From: Clostridioides difficile | Lineage (GTDB): Bacteria; Bacillota; Clostridia; Peptostreptococcales; Peptostreptococcaceae | Length of the DNA: 64,000 nt | Assembly (NCBI GenBank): GCA_024919175.1 | Contig: CP103804.1 | Location: 1,860,001 to 1,924,000, forward strand | Direction: 5' to 3' | Part shown: one piece after another, positions 1-7,968 of the stretch | Layout of the letters: every line of letters starts with the position of its first letter | Numbering within the stretch: the first letter of the stretch is position 1 | The notes under the pieces: model-generated | Databases searched by the model: none | Told to the model about the DNA's origin: nothing | What the model saw: the letters and a program-made list of their open reading frames with translations, nothing else | Position numbers and translations under genes: made by a program

Positions 1-363
1 TTGACAGATATATCTGGGATGCTAATTTATAAGATAAGAGAATCAGAACTACATATAACCTTGATATGTATATTGTTGGTTCTTATAGCTGTAGTAGTAG
101 TAAAAGCATTGACTTCAACAGGAACACCTTTAAAAGGAGGTATGCCAAGTGGTCATGCTGCTTTAGCATTTGCTATAGCAACTGCAATTACGCTTATGAC
201 AGAGAGAGTAGTTGCATCTACTCTTGCATATATAATGGCTGTATTAGTTGCTCAAAGTAGGATTGAGGGAAAAATACATACATTCTGGGAAACTATAGCA
301 GGAGCTTTGTTAGGTGTGTTAATAGCAATATTAGTATTTCAGCTTGGAATGTTTTATAATTAA
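1..363 (+). CDS. PAP2-family lipid phosphatase, C-terminal part (5' end outside window)
   Basis: The frame is open to the window edge, so the first codon here is probably not the start. The visible 120 residues hold a transmembrane segment, a PSGH motif (phosphatase motif 2) and SR-x5-H-x3-E (motif 3, with Glu where Asp is usual), then a last membrane helix. This is the PAP2 fold that removes phosphate from membrane lipids such as undecaprenyl or phosphatidyl phosphates. In clostridia such a domain is often fused behind a DgkA-type lipid kinase next to cdd and era. The gene order agrees, but the kinase part cannot be seen here. Confidence 0.75.
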   Translation: MTDISGMLIYKIRESELHITLICILLVLIAVVVVKALTSTGTPLKGGMPSGHAALAFAIATAITLMTERVVASTLAYIMAVLVAQSRIEGKIHTFWETIAGALLGVLIAILVFQLGMFYN

Positions 364-481
364 AATGAATGTACATAAAATATTTAAAATGAAACAAATC
401 TGTGATAATTAAATTTTTATGATATAATGTAGAGTATTAAATAAAAATAAATTCTAATAAGTGTATACAGGAGGAGATGTT

Positions 482-883
482 GTGGACAACAGAGAATTGT
501 TAAAGTTGGCAGAAGATGCTAGACAACATTCTTATGCTCCTTACTCAAGTTTTAGAGTGGGTGCAGCTCTTTTAACTAAGAGTGGAAAAGTTTATACTGG
601 ATGTAATATAGAATGTGCATCATTAGGTGGAACAAATTGTGCAGAAAGAACAGCTATTTTTAAAGCCATATCAGAAGGTGATAAGGATATATATAAAATA
701 GCTATAGCAAGTGATAACTCAGAAAATAATGAGCAAACATATCCTTGTGGAATATGTAGACAAGTAATTATAGAGTTTGGTTCTGATATAAAAATAATAA
801 CAGGATATACTAAAGGAGAGGTGTTTGAGCATGATATAAAAGATTTGCTACCAAACTATTTCTCTGGAAATGATTTAAAATAA
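482..883 (+). CDS. cdd: Cytidine deaminase
   Basis: A 133-residue protein of the small homotetrameric cytidine deaminase family, which converts cytidine/deoxycytidine to uridine/deoxyuridine in pyrimidine salvage. Zinc ligands are visible as Cys53 (TNCAE, with the catalytic Glu55) and the PCGIC pair Cys89/Cys92. Asn42 and Glu44 of the substrate pocket are also present. The start is GTG at 482: the GGAGGAG ribosome site (about 470-476) lies just before it, so the in-frame GTG at 461 is upstream of the ribosome site and cannot be the start. It lies directly upstream of era, as in many Firmicutes. Confidence 0.95.
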   Translation: MDNRELLKLAEDARQHSYAPYSSFRVGAALLTKSGKVYTGCNIECASLGGTNCAERTAIFKAISEGDKDIYKIAIASDNSENNEQTYPCGICRQVIIEFGSDIKIITGYTKGEVFEHDIKDLLPNYFSGNDLK

Positions 884-947
884 ATTAAAAAACTAAAATG
901 TATTTAAAATAGTTAAATACAAGAAGATAAAAGTTAGGAGACAGTTA

Positions 948-1841
948 ATGTTCAAATCAGGATTTGTCAGTATAGTAGGTAGACCAAATGTAGGGAAATC
1001 TACTTTAATGAATAATGTAGTAGGGGAAAAGATAGCTATAATGAGTGATAAACCTCAGACTACAAGAAATACAATACAAGCAGTTTATACGGATGAAGAA
1101 ACTCAAATAGTATTTTTAGATACACCAGGTATTCACAAACCTAAAAACAAATTAGGTGAATTTATGGTAAAGGCAGCAACAGAAGCTTTTAAAAATGTAG
1201 ACTTAATATTATTTGTAGTCGATGACTCTAAAAAAATAGGTCCAGGAGACAGAAAAATAATAGAGGATTTAAAATCTGTTAAGACACCAATAATTCTAGT
1301 TGTAAATAAAATAGACCAACTAGGCCAAAAAGATGAATTGTTTGATATAATAAAAATGTATGATAGAGAAGGTATTTTCAAAGAAATAGTACCAATATCA
1401 GCATTAAAAGGAAAAAATACAGATACTCTAATAAAAGTTATACAAAATTACTTAGAAGAAGGACCGAAGTATTTTCCAGATTATATGATTACAGACCAAC
1501 CAGAGAGAGTATTAATAGCAGAACTTATAAGAGAAAAAGTTCTTCATTATCTTAATGATGAAATACCTCATGGTGTAGCTGTTGAAATTGAAAAAATGAA
1601 AGCAAGAAATGATAAAGAAATAGTAGATGTATCTGCTGTGATATACTGTGAAAGAGATTCACATAAGGGAATAATAATAGGAAAGAACGGTAGGAAGCTA
1701 AAAGGAATAGGTAAATCAGCAAGACAAGATATAGAATTACTTTTAGGTTCACAAATAAATCTTCAATTGTGGGTTAAGGTTAAAGAAAATTGGAGAAATT
1801 TACAAAATTATATAAATAATTTTGGATATAATGATAAATAA
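948..1841 (+). CDS. era: GTPase Era, 16S rRNA maturation factor
   Basis: A 297-residue Era GTPase of full family length. G motifs are in order: GRPNVGKS at 11-18, DTPG at 58-61 and NKID at 120-123. A C-terminal KH domain shows GIIIGKNGRKLKGIG, which binds the 3' end of 16S rRNA. Era acts in late 30S assembly. The gene follows cdd after a short gap and is 11 bases upstream of the preferred mgtE start, so the genes are probably co-transcribed. Confidence 0.97.
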   Translation: MFKSGFVSIVGRPNVGKSTLMNNVVGEKIAIMSDKPQTTRNTIQAVYTDEETQIVFLDTPGIHKPKNKLGEFMVKAATEAFKNVDLILFVVDDSKKIGPGDRKIIEDLKSVKTPIILVVNKIDQLGQKDELFDIIKMYDREGIFKEIVPISALKGKNTDTLIKVIQNYLEEGPKYFPDYMITDQPERVLIAELIREKVLHYLNDEIPHGVAVEIEKMKARNDKEIVDVSAVIYCERDSHKGIIIGKNGRKLKGIGKSARQDIELLLGSQINLQLWVKVKENWRNLQNYINNFGYNDK

Positions 1842-1852
1842 AGGTGGGTTAT

Positions 1853-3232
1853 ATGGATAGGAAACTGGATGCTTCCCAAGATTTATTATATGAAGTAAAA
1901 TCATTAATTGATAATAATAAAGTATTGGAGTTAAGAGAATTAATAGAGGAATATCATATAATTGATATATTCGATATAATGGAAAATTTAGAGGAAGACA
2001 TGAAAATTCAATTATTTGAAGTTCTTCCTTTGGATATGGCATCTTCTATATTAGAAGAAGGTAGTGTAGAGTTTTTTATTAGTATTTTGTCTAAGTTAGA
2101 TGTAGAACATGCAAAAAACATACTTGAACTTATGTCTCTTGGAGATATGGCTGATAAACTAAGTGAGCTTGAAGAAGAAGAGAGAGAACATATAATAAAT
2201 CTTTTAAATCAAGAAAATGCTGACTATGTAAAAGAATTGCTATTCTATGATGAAGATTCTGCTGGTGGAACAATGACCACTGGATATATTTCTATAAATA
2301 AAGATATGACAGCTCTTGAAGCAATAGAACATATGAGAGAAGAAGCTGATGAAGCTGAGACTATTTATTATATATATGTAGTTGATGATGAAGAAAAACT
2401 AGTTGGAGTATTATCATTAAGAGAGCTAATAATATCAAGAGATGCAAATATAGTAGAAGATTTAATGAGTGAAAATATAATTTCTGTGTATGTAGATGAA
2501 GATAGAGAAGAAGCAGTTAGATTAGTATCAAAATACAATTTAATAGCAATTCCAGTAGTAGATAGACAAGAAAAGTTAAAAGGGATAATAACAGTAGATG
2601 ATATAATAGATGTAATGGAAGAAGAAGCAACTGAAGATATGTATAAATTTGCAGGAAGTTCAGAACATGAAAGAGAAGTTGCTGAAAAGGAAAACCCTAC
2701 ATTGAAAGAGCAGATAATATCAGCCCTTAGAGGTAGACTTCCATGGTTAATTATTACATTAATTGGAGGTCTATTGGCTTCTTTAATACTTTCTAATTTA
2801 GATTATATAATGAATCCTATTTATGCTCCATTGGTATTTTTTATACCTGTGGTAATAGGTATGGGTGGCAATATTGGAACACAATCATCATCTGTTACAG
2901 TAATAACACTCTCTAATAAAGATTTGAATTTTAGTAATGTAGTAAGAGAAGGTATTGTAGGGATTATTACAGGTCTATTATGTAGTGTAATAACAGGTAT
3001 TGTAATTTATTTTGTTATGAAAAAATTAGACATTGTATTAATTGTTTCAATATCATTATTTATAAATATGGTTTTGGGTGCAACAATAGGTGCATTTATG
3101 CCTGTTTTATTAAAAAAGATGGATGCAGATCCATCAACAGTTTCATCACCAATTATATCTACAGCTCTTGATATAACTGGTATAGCAGTTTATTTTATAA
3201 TAACGACAGCATTATTGTCAAAAATTGTTTAA
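1853..3232 (+). CDS. mgtE: Magnesium transporter MgtE
   Basis: A protein of about 459 residues with the full MgtE architecture: acidic N-terminal superhelical domain (about 1-130), a CBS-domain pair (about 140-260), a plug helix and a membrane domain with about five helices containing the conserved GGNIGTQSSS stretch. MgtE is a Mg2+-gated Mg2+ channel in the plasma membrane. The ATG at 1853 is preferred because the AAGGTGGG ribosome site overlaps the in-frame GTG at 1844. A terminator follows at 3253-3300. Confidence 0.92.
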   Translation: MDRKLDASQDLLYEVKSLIDNNKVLELRELIEEYHIIDIFDIMENLEEDMKIQLFEVLPLDMASSILEEGSVEFFISILSKLDVEHAKNILELMSLGDMADKLSELEEEEREHIINLLNQENADYVKELLFYDEDSAGGTMTTGYISINKDMTALEAIEHMREEADEAETIYYIYVVDDEEKLVGVLSLRELIISRDANIVEDLMSENIISVYVDEDREEAVRLVSKYNLIAIPVVDRQEKLKGIITVDDIIDVMEEEATEDMYKFAGSSEHEREVAEKENPTLKEQIISALRGRLPWLIITLIGGLLASLILSNLDYIMNPIYAPLVFFIPVVIGMGGNIGTQSSSVTVITLSNKDLNFSNVVREGIVGIITGLLCSVITGIVIYFVMKKLDIVLIVSISLFINMVLGATIGAFMPVLLKKMDADPSTVSSPIISTALDITGIAVYFIITTALLSKIV

Positions 3233-3252
3233 TAACTTTATGTATGATTTAT

Positions 3253-3300
3253 CCTCTTCTTACTAAAAATATAAGTATAAATGTAAGAAGGGGGTTTTTT
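3253..3300 (+). terminator. Rho-independent terminator after mgtE, overlapping the yqzL ribosome site
   Basis: An 11-bp stem (3253-3263 with 3283-3293, one G.T pair) is followed by six T. The 3' arm GAAGGGG is also the ribosome binding site of the small ORF starting at 3305. Confidence 0.85.
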
Positions 3301-3304
3301 AAAA

Positions 3305-3460
3305 ATGAACAATATCAGTTGGGAAGTTTTTAAAAAAACAGGTAGTATAGATGCATATCTATATTTCTGTGATTGCAAAAACCTAAGTGAAGAAGTCGAA
3401 GAAGTAAGGGAGAAAAAAGAAGACGATGGTAATCCTGAACACCCAGGGGATAGTACTTAA
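3305..3460 (+). CDS. yqzL: YqzL-like small protein
   Basis: A 51-residue ORF that begins MNNISWEVFKKTGSIDAYL, matching the YqzL-like family, whose members are about 45-50 residues and sit directly upstream of recO in Firmicutes. The function is unknown. The ribosome site GAAGGGGG ends 10 bases before the ATG. The 3' end overlaps the start of recO by 35 bases in another frame. The second half is charged (EEVEEVREKKEDD) and shows no membrane segment. It is called from position, ribosome site and N-terminal motif. Confidence 0.8.
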   Translation: MNNISWEVFKKTGSIDAYLYFCDCKNLSEEVEEVREKKEDDGNPEHPGDST

Positions 3461-4199
3461 AGCTATAAGGTACAAGGAAAGTGATGTAATACTTACTCTG
3501 TTTACGAGAAAGCTTGGAAAAGTATCTGCAATAGCAAAAGGAGCTAAAAAAAATAAAAGCTCTTTACTTTCATCATCACAGTTATTTTCTTATAGCAATT
3601 TTACTTTGAAAAAACAAGGAAATATGTACAATGTCACTCAAAGTGAAATCATAAAAAGTTTTTATAATATATCCTACGATATAGAAGCATTTTCTTATGC
3701 TACATATATTACAAAATTAGTTGAAAATTCTATACTTGAAAATCAAACTAATAATAGGTTATTTATATTACTTGCGCAGGCGTTGTATTTATATACACAA
3801 GAGAATACAGATAATAGATTTGTAACAGCTGCATTTGAGTTGAAATTTTTGGACTATATAGGATTTAAACCAACAGTAAATAAATGTATTAATTGTAAAA
3901 GTAAAATTTTGCAAAATTCTATGTTTAATGTTTATGAAGGTGGTATACTATGTAGTAAGTGCAAGACACTTTTTGATAATAATATAAAATTGGATTTAAC
4001 AACTGTTAGTCTCATGGAATATGTATTAAGGAATGATATTTTAACATGTAGCAAAGCTAAAGTATCAAAATATATAACACATGAACTTGAAAATATCCTA
4101 GAAAAATATTTAAAAGTTTATGTTGATAATATTAATCTAAAATCATTACACGTATTACAAAGTGTAAAAAATAATAAGGGAGTGGATAATAATGAGTAG
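3426..4199 (+). CDS. recO: DNA repair protein RecO
   Basis: A 257-residue RecO, the recombination mediator that works with RecF/RecR to load RecA on SSB-coated single-stranded DNA. It has an N-terminal OB fold beginning LNTQGIVLKAIRYKESD, a helical domain, and a zinc-finger-like CxxC pair (Cys154/Cys157 and Cys176/Cys179). The start overlaps the upstream small ORF, and the end overlaps the next gene by 8 bases, which suggests translational coupling. Confidence 0.95.
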   Translation: MVILNTQGIVLKAIRYKESDVILTLFTRKLGKVSAIAKGAKKNKSSLLSSSQLFSYSNFTLKKQGNMYNVTQSEIIKSFYNISYDIEAFSYATYITKLVENSILENQTNNRLFILLAQALYLYTQENTDNRFVTAAFELKFLDYIGFKPTVNKCINCKSKILQNSMFNVYEGGILCSKCKTLFDNNIKLDLTTVSLMEYVLRNDILTCSKAKVSKYITHELENILEKYLKVYVDNINLKSLHVLQSVKNNKGVDNNE

Positions 4200-4791
4200 T
4201 AATATAACTATTGAAATGGTTGATTCAGTCTTTGAAAGAGTTCCAGGAGCAACTTATGCAGAAGCAAAAGAAGCATTAGTGGAATGTAATGGAGATGTAA
4301 TTGAGGCAGTAATATATTTAGAAAATAAAAAAAATACTTGTAATTGTAAAGCCAAATCTGCTAAAGAAACTATGGAAGAAGTATTTGGTAAAGATGGAGA
4401 AAATATAAAGTATCAATTAAAAGAACTTCTTAAAAAAAGTAGTGTTGTAAGAGTAATAGTTGAAAAAGATGGAAAAACTATGATGAATATTCCTTTAACA
4501 GTAGGAGTTGTTGGGTTAGCTTTTGTACCATTAGCTACTCTAGTTGGTTTATCAGCTGCTGTTATAAGTAAATATCGTATAAAAGTTCAAAATGAAGAAG
4601 ATGGTGAAATTGTAGACTTAGGTGAATTAAATGAAGAAAAACTTCATGTTTTGAAAAATATGATAACTAATGCAGCTAAAGATGTAAAAGATGTAGTAGT
4701 TGATAAAAAAGAAGATGATAAAGATGTAACTGCTGATCTTATGAAAGAAGAATCTGAAAAGAATAATGAAAACGAAGACGAAAATAAATAG
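4192..4791 (+). CDS. UBA-like/DUF4342 protein, possible membrane-associated
   Basis: A 199-residue protein. Residues 1-45 resemble a UBA/TS-N three-helix domain (VDSVFERVPGATYAEAKEAL). The middle resembles DUF4342 (KELLKKSSVVRVIVEKDG) and contains one hydrophobic stretch (PLTVGVVGLAFVPLATLVGL) that could be a membrane segment. The C-terminus is a low-complexity Lys/Glu/Asp tail. Molecular function is unknown. It starts within the last codons of recO with ribosome site GGGAGTGG. Confidence 0.75.
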   Translation: MSSNITIEMVDSVFERVPGATYAEAKEALVECNGDVIEAVIYLENKKNTCNCKAKSAKETMEEVFGKDGENIKYQLKELLKKSSVVRVIVEKDGKTMMNIPLTVGVVGLAFVPLATLVGLSAAVISKYRIKVQNEEDGEIVDLGELNEEKLHVLKNMITNAAKDVKDVVVDKKEDDKDVTADLMKEESEKNNENEDENK

Positions 4792-4846
4792 ATAAAGTGA
4801 CTTTTAAAAAATGAAAAGAAGATAATTATAAGAATTATCACTAACA

Positions 4847-4875
4847 TTGACAAATTTTATAGAATTTGATATTCT
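4847..4875 (+). promoter_or_regulatory. Candidate housekeeping promoter of glyQS
   Basis: A perfect -35 TTGACA (4847-4852), a 17-base spacer and -10 TATTCT (4870-4875), about 75 bases upstream of glyQ. Confidence 0.7.
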
Positions 4876-4901
4876 AAAAGTTGTAGAAGAACTATTAAAA
4901 T

Positions 4902-4925
4902 AGCCTTTCGTGTAGACGAGAGGCT
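4902..4925 (+). promoter_or_regulatory. Hairpin in the glyQ leader
   Basis: A 9-bp stem AGCCTTTCG/CGAGAGGCT (one G.T) with a 6-base loop follows the promoter. The tail is TTATTGTTAT, a weak U-run, so it may be an attenuator, an mRNA-stability hairpin or a weak terminator. No T-box core is present. Confidence 0.5.
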
Positions 4926-4948
4926 TTATTGTTATAGGAGGGATTTTT

Positions 4949-5827
4949 ATGAATTTTCAAGAAATGATACTGGCATTGCAAAAATACTGGTCAAAGCAAG
5001 GTTGTATCATGATGCAACCTTATGATGTTGAAAAAGGTGCTGGAACTATGAATCCTAATACTTTTTTAAGATCATTAGGACCTGAGCCTTGGCAAGTATG
5101 CTATGTAGAGCCTTCAAGAAGACCAGCAGATGGAAGATATGGTGAAAACCCAAACAGATTATATCAACATCATCAATTCCAAGTTATACTAAAGCCATCT
5201 CCAGATAATATACAAGAATTGTATTTAGAGAGCTTAAAAGAAATTGGAATTGACCCAAATGAACATGATATAAGATTTGTTGAAGACAACTGGGAAGCTG
5301 CTACAGTTGGTGCTTGGGGACTTGGATGGGAAGTTTGGTTAGATGGTATGGAAATAACTCAATTTACATACTTCCAACAAGTAGGTAATATTGAATGTGA
5401 GCTTGAGACAGGAGAAATTACATATGGATTAGAAAGATTAGCTATGTACATTCAAGAAGTTGATAGTGTTTATGATTTAAAATGGAATGATAAAATAACT
5501 TATGGCGAAGTGTTTAATAAAGCTGAATATGAAAACTCAGTGTATGCGTTTGAATTATGTGATGCAGATATGTTGTTTAATCTGTTTGATATATATGAAA
5601 AAGAAGCATTAAGACTTATGGAAAGTGGCCTTGTAATACCTTCATATGACTATGTATTAAAATGTTCTCATGCATTTAATACATTGGATGCAAGAGGAGC
5701 AATAGGTGTTAGTCAAAGGGCTTCATTTATAGGTAGAGTTAGAAATATGGCAAAAACTGTTGCAGAAACTTTTGTAAAACAAAGAGAAGAAATGGGATTC
5801 CCTCTTTTAAAGGACGGTGACAAATAA
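4949..5827 (+). CDS. glyQ: Glycyl-tRNA synthetase alpha subunit
   Basis: A 292-residue catalytic alpha subunit of the bacterial alpha2beta2 glycyl-tRNA synthetase. It starts with the family signature FQEMILALQKYWSKQGC. Class II motif-type sequences for ATP and glycine binding follow, including PEPWQVCYVEPSRRP and the YGLERLAMY region. Ribosome site AGGAGGG lies before the ATG. The stop overlaps the glyS start by one base (TAATG), so the two subunits are translationally coupled. Confidence 0.97.
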   Translation: MNFQEMILALQKYWSKQGCIMMQPYDVEKGAGTMNPNTFLRSLGPEPWQVCYVEPSRRPADGRYGENPNRLYQHHQFQVILKPSPDNIQELYLESLKEIGIDPNEHDIRFVEDNWEAATVGAWGLGWEVWLDGMEITQFTYFQQVGNIECELETGEITYGLERLAMYIQEVDSVYDLKWNDKITYGEVFNKAEYENSVYAFELCDADMLFNLFDIYEKEALRLMESGLVIPSYDYVLKCSHAFNTLDARGAIGVSQRASFIGRVRNMAKTVAETFVKQREEMGFPLLKDGDK

Positions 5828-7893
5828 TGAAAAATTATCTTTTATTTGAAATCGGTGTTGAAGAAATGCCATCAAGATTTATGGGTAGTACACTAGAACA
5901 ATTAAAAAACAATCTTAATAAATTATTTGAAGAAAATAGAATATCTTTTAATAAAATAGATGCCTATGGAACACCAAGAAGATTGACTTTAGTAGTTGAA
6001 GGTTTAAGTGATAAGCAAAGTGATTTAGAAGAAGAAATAAAAGGTCCTGCTAAGAAGATTGCTGTTGATGCAGAAAATAATTTCACAAAACCAGCTTTAG
6101 GATTTATAAAAAGTAAAGGATTAAGTGAATCTGATATATATTTTAAACAAGTTGGAAAAGATGAATATATTTTTGCTACTATAAAGCAAGCAGGGAAAGA
6201 CACTGCAGAAGTGTTAAAAGAGATATTACCAGAAACTATAAAATCTGTAGTATTCCCAAAAGCTATGCGTTGGGGAGGAAAAAACTTAAAATTTGCAAGA
6301 CCTATAAGATGGATAGTTACATTGTTAAATGATAAGGTATTAGAATTTGATTTAGAAGGAATAGTATCTTCTAATGTAACAAAAGGACATAGATTCTTAG
6401 GGGAAAGTACAATAGAAGTAAATTCTATAGAAGAATATTTTGAAAAATTAGAGAAAAATTATATAGTCTTAGACCAAAATAAGAGAAAAGAAATTATAAG
6501 AAAACAATGTATAGAAGTAGCCAACTCTTTAGGTGGTGAAGTTGAGCTTGATGAAGATTTACTTGAAGAGGTAACTTACTTAGTTGAATATCCAACTGCT
6601 TTTTATGGCGAATTTAATACAGATTATATAAAACTACCAAAAGAAGTTGTTATAACTCCTATGAAACAACATCAAAGGTATTTCCCAGTACTTAAAGAAG
6701 GAAAACTGTTACCTAACTTTATCGCTGTTAGAAATGGAGACTCTTACAGAATAGATAATGTTAAAGCTGGAAATGAAAAAGTTTTAGAAGCAAGACTTGC
6801 TGATGCTTTATTTTTCTATAGAGAAGATACTAAGAGAAACTTAGAAAGCTACATAGAAAAATTAAAAACTGTTGTTTTCCAAGTAAAATTAGGTACTATT
6901 TATGACAAAACTTTAAGACTTGAAAAATTAAGTGCTGATATACTTGATAGTTTAGGACTAGCAGATGAAAAGGCAGATACTATGAGAGCTGCTAAATTAT
7001 CTAAAGCAGACTTAGTTACTGGAATGGTAGGCGAATTTGACGAATTACAAGGTTTTATGGGAAAAGAATATGCAAAGGTTGGAGGAGAAAATGGTGTTGT
7101 AAGTGAAGCTATTTTTGAACATTATTTACCAAGATTTGCAGGAGATATTCTTCCTAAAACTAATGCAGGGGTAGCTTTATCAATAGCTGATAAACTAGAT
7201 TCAATAGCAGGATTTTTTGCTATAGGAATACAACCAACAGGTTCTCAAGACCCATACGCTTTAAGAAGACAAGCTTTAGGTATACTTAGTATACTTATGG
7301 ATAGAAAAGTAGCTGTAGACTTAAAAGTACTTATTGAACATGCTTTAGATAATTATTCTGATTTAGATTTTAATAAAGAAGAAGTTGTTGAGCAAATAAT
7401 GAACTTCTTTAATGAAAGAGTAAAAAATCTATTTAAAGATTTAGGTATAAGATATGATGTTGTTGATGCTGTTTTAAGTTCTGATATAAATGATATTTCT
7501 GATATGCATATGAGAGCCTTAGAGCTTAATAATTGGTTAGAAAAAGATGAATTAGTGGAAATGCTTACTGCATTTAATAGAGTTTCTACTTTGGCTCAAA
7601 AAGCAGAATGTGATAAAGTTGACGAAAATCTATTAAAAGAAGATGCTGAAATTAAGCTTTATAATGAATTTAAGCAAGTAAAAATAAAAGTAGAAGAATT
7701 GTTAAAAGATAAGAAATACGGTATTGCTTTAGATGAATTTGCATCTTTAAGACCTGTAGTTGATAACCTATTTGATTCAGTTATGGTTATGGATAATGAT
7801 GAATCAATCAAGAACAACAGACTTGGTCTACTTAAACAAATATATGATACTATGTTAGAAATTTGTGATTTATCTAAAATAGTTTATAAATAG
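5827..7893 (+). CDS. glyS: Glycyl-tRNA synthetase beta subunit
   Basis: A 688-residue beta subunit of glycyl-tRNA synthetase. It opens with YLLFEIGVEEMPSRF, has the MRWG and FARPIRWIV stretches typical of GlyS, the HD-like region around FEHYLPRFAGD, and a C-terminal anticodon-binding domain. Length is normal. It works only with GlyQ, to which it is coupled by the one-base overlap. It ends at a strong bidirectional terminator. Confidence 0.97.
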   Translation: MKNYLLFEIGVEEMPSRFMGSTLEQLKNNLNKLFEENRISFNKIDAYGTPRRLTLVVEGLSDKQSDLEEEIKGPAKKIAVDAENNFTKPALGFIKSKGLSESDIYFKQVGKDEYIFATIKQAGKDTAEVLKEILPETIKSVVFPKAMRWGGKNLKFARPIRWIVTLLNDKVLEFDLEGIVSSNVTKGHRFLGESTIEVNSIEEYFEKLEKNYIVLDQNKRKEIIRKQCIEVANSLGGEVELDEDLLEEVTYLVEYPTAFYGEFNTDYIKLPKEVVITPMKQHQRYFPVLKEGKLLPNFIAVRNGDSYRIDNVKAGNEKVLEARLADALFFYREDTKRNLESYIEKLKTVVFQVKLGTIYDKTLRLEKLSADILDSLGLADEKADTMRAAKLSKADLVTGMVGEFDELQGFMGKEYAKVGGENGVVSEAIFEHYLPRFAGDILPKTNAGVALSIADKLDSIAGFFAIGIQPTGSQDPYALRRQALGILSILMDRKVAVDLKVLIEHALDNYSDLDFNKEEVVEQIMNFFNERVKNLFKDLGIRYDVVDAVLSSDINDISDMHMRALELNNWLEKDELVEMLTAFNRVSTLAQKAECDKVDENLLKEDAEIKLYNEFKQVKIKVEELLKDKKYGIALDEFASLRPVVDNLFDSVMVMDNDESIKNNRLGLLKQIYDTMLEICDLSKIVYK

Positions 7894-7904
7894 TATAAAG
7901 ACAT

Positions 7905-7960
7905 AATTGATTATAAAAAATGAGATAGCTTATAAGCTATCTCATTTTTTATAATCAATT
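7905..7960. terminator. 56-nt perfect palindrome, bidirectional terminator
   Basis: Bases 7905-7932 are the exact reverse complement of 7933-7960, giving a 28-bp arm. A-tracts and T-tracts flank a GAGATAGCTTA core, so it reads as a rho-independent terminator on both strands between the convergent glyS and sulfite/nitrite reductase genes. Confidence 0.9.
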
Positions 7961-7968
7961 ATATTAAG

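Noticed and set aside
461..481. Longer cytidine deaminase starting at GTG 461
   Set aside because: The ribosome site lies inside this extension, and the family N-terminus begins at 482.
4792..4948. T-box leader for glyQS
   Set aside because: Only about 70 bases separate the promoter from the gene and no T-box core or specifier loop is present; only one small hairpin is seen.
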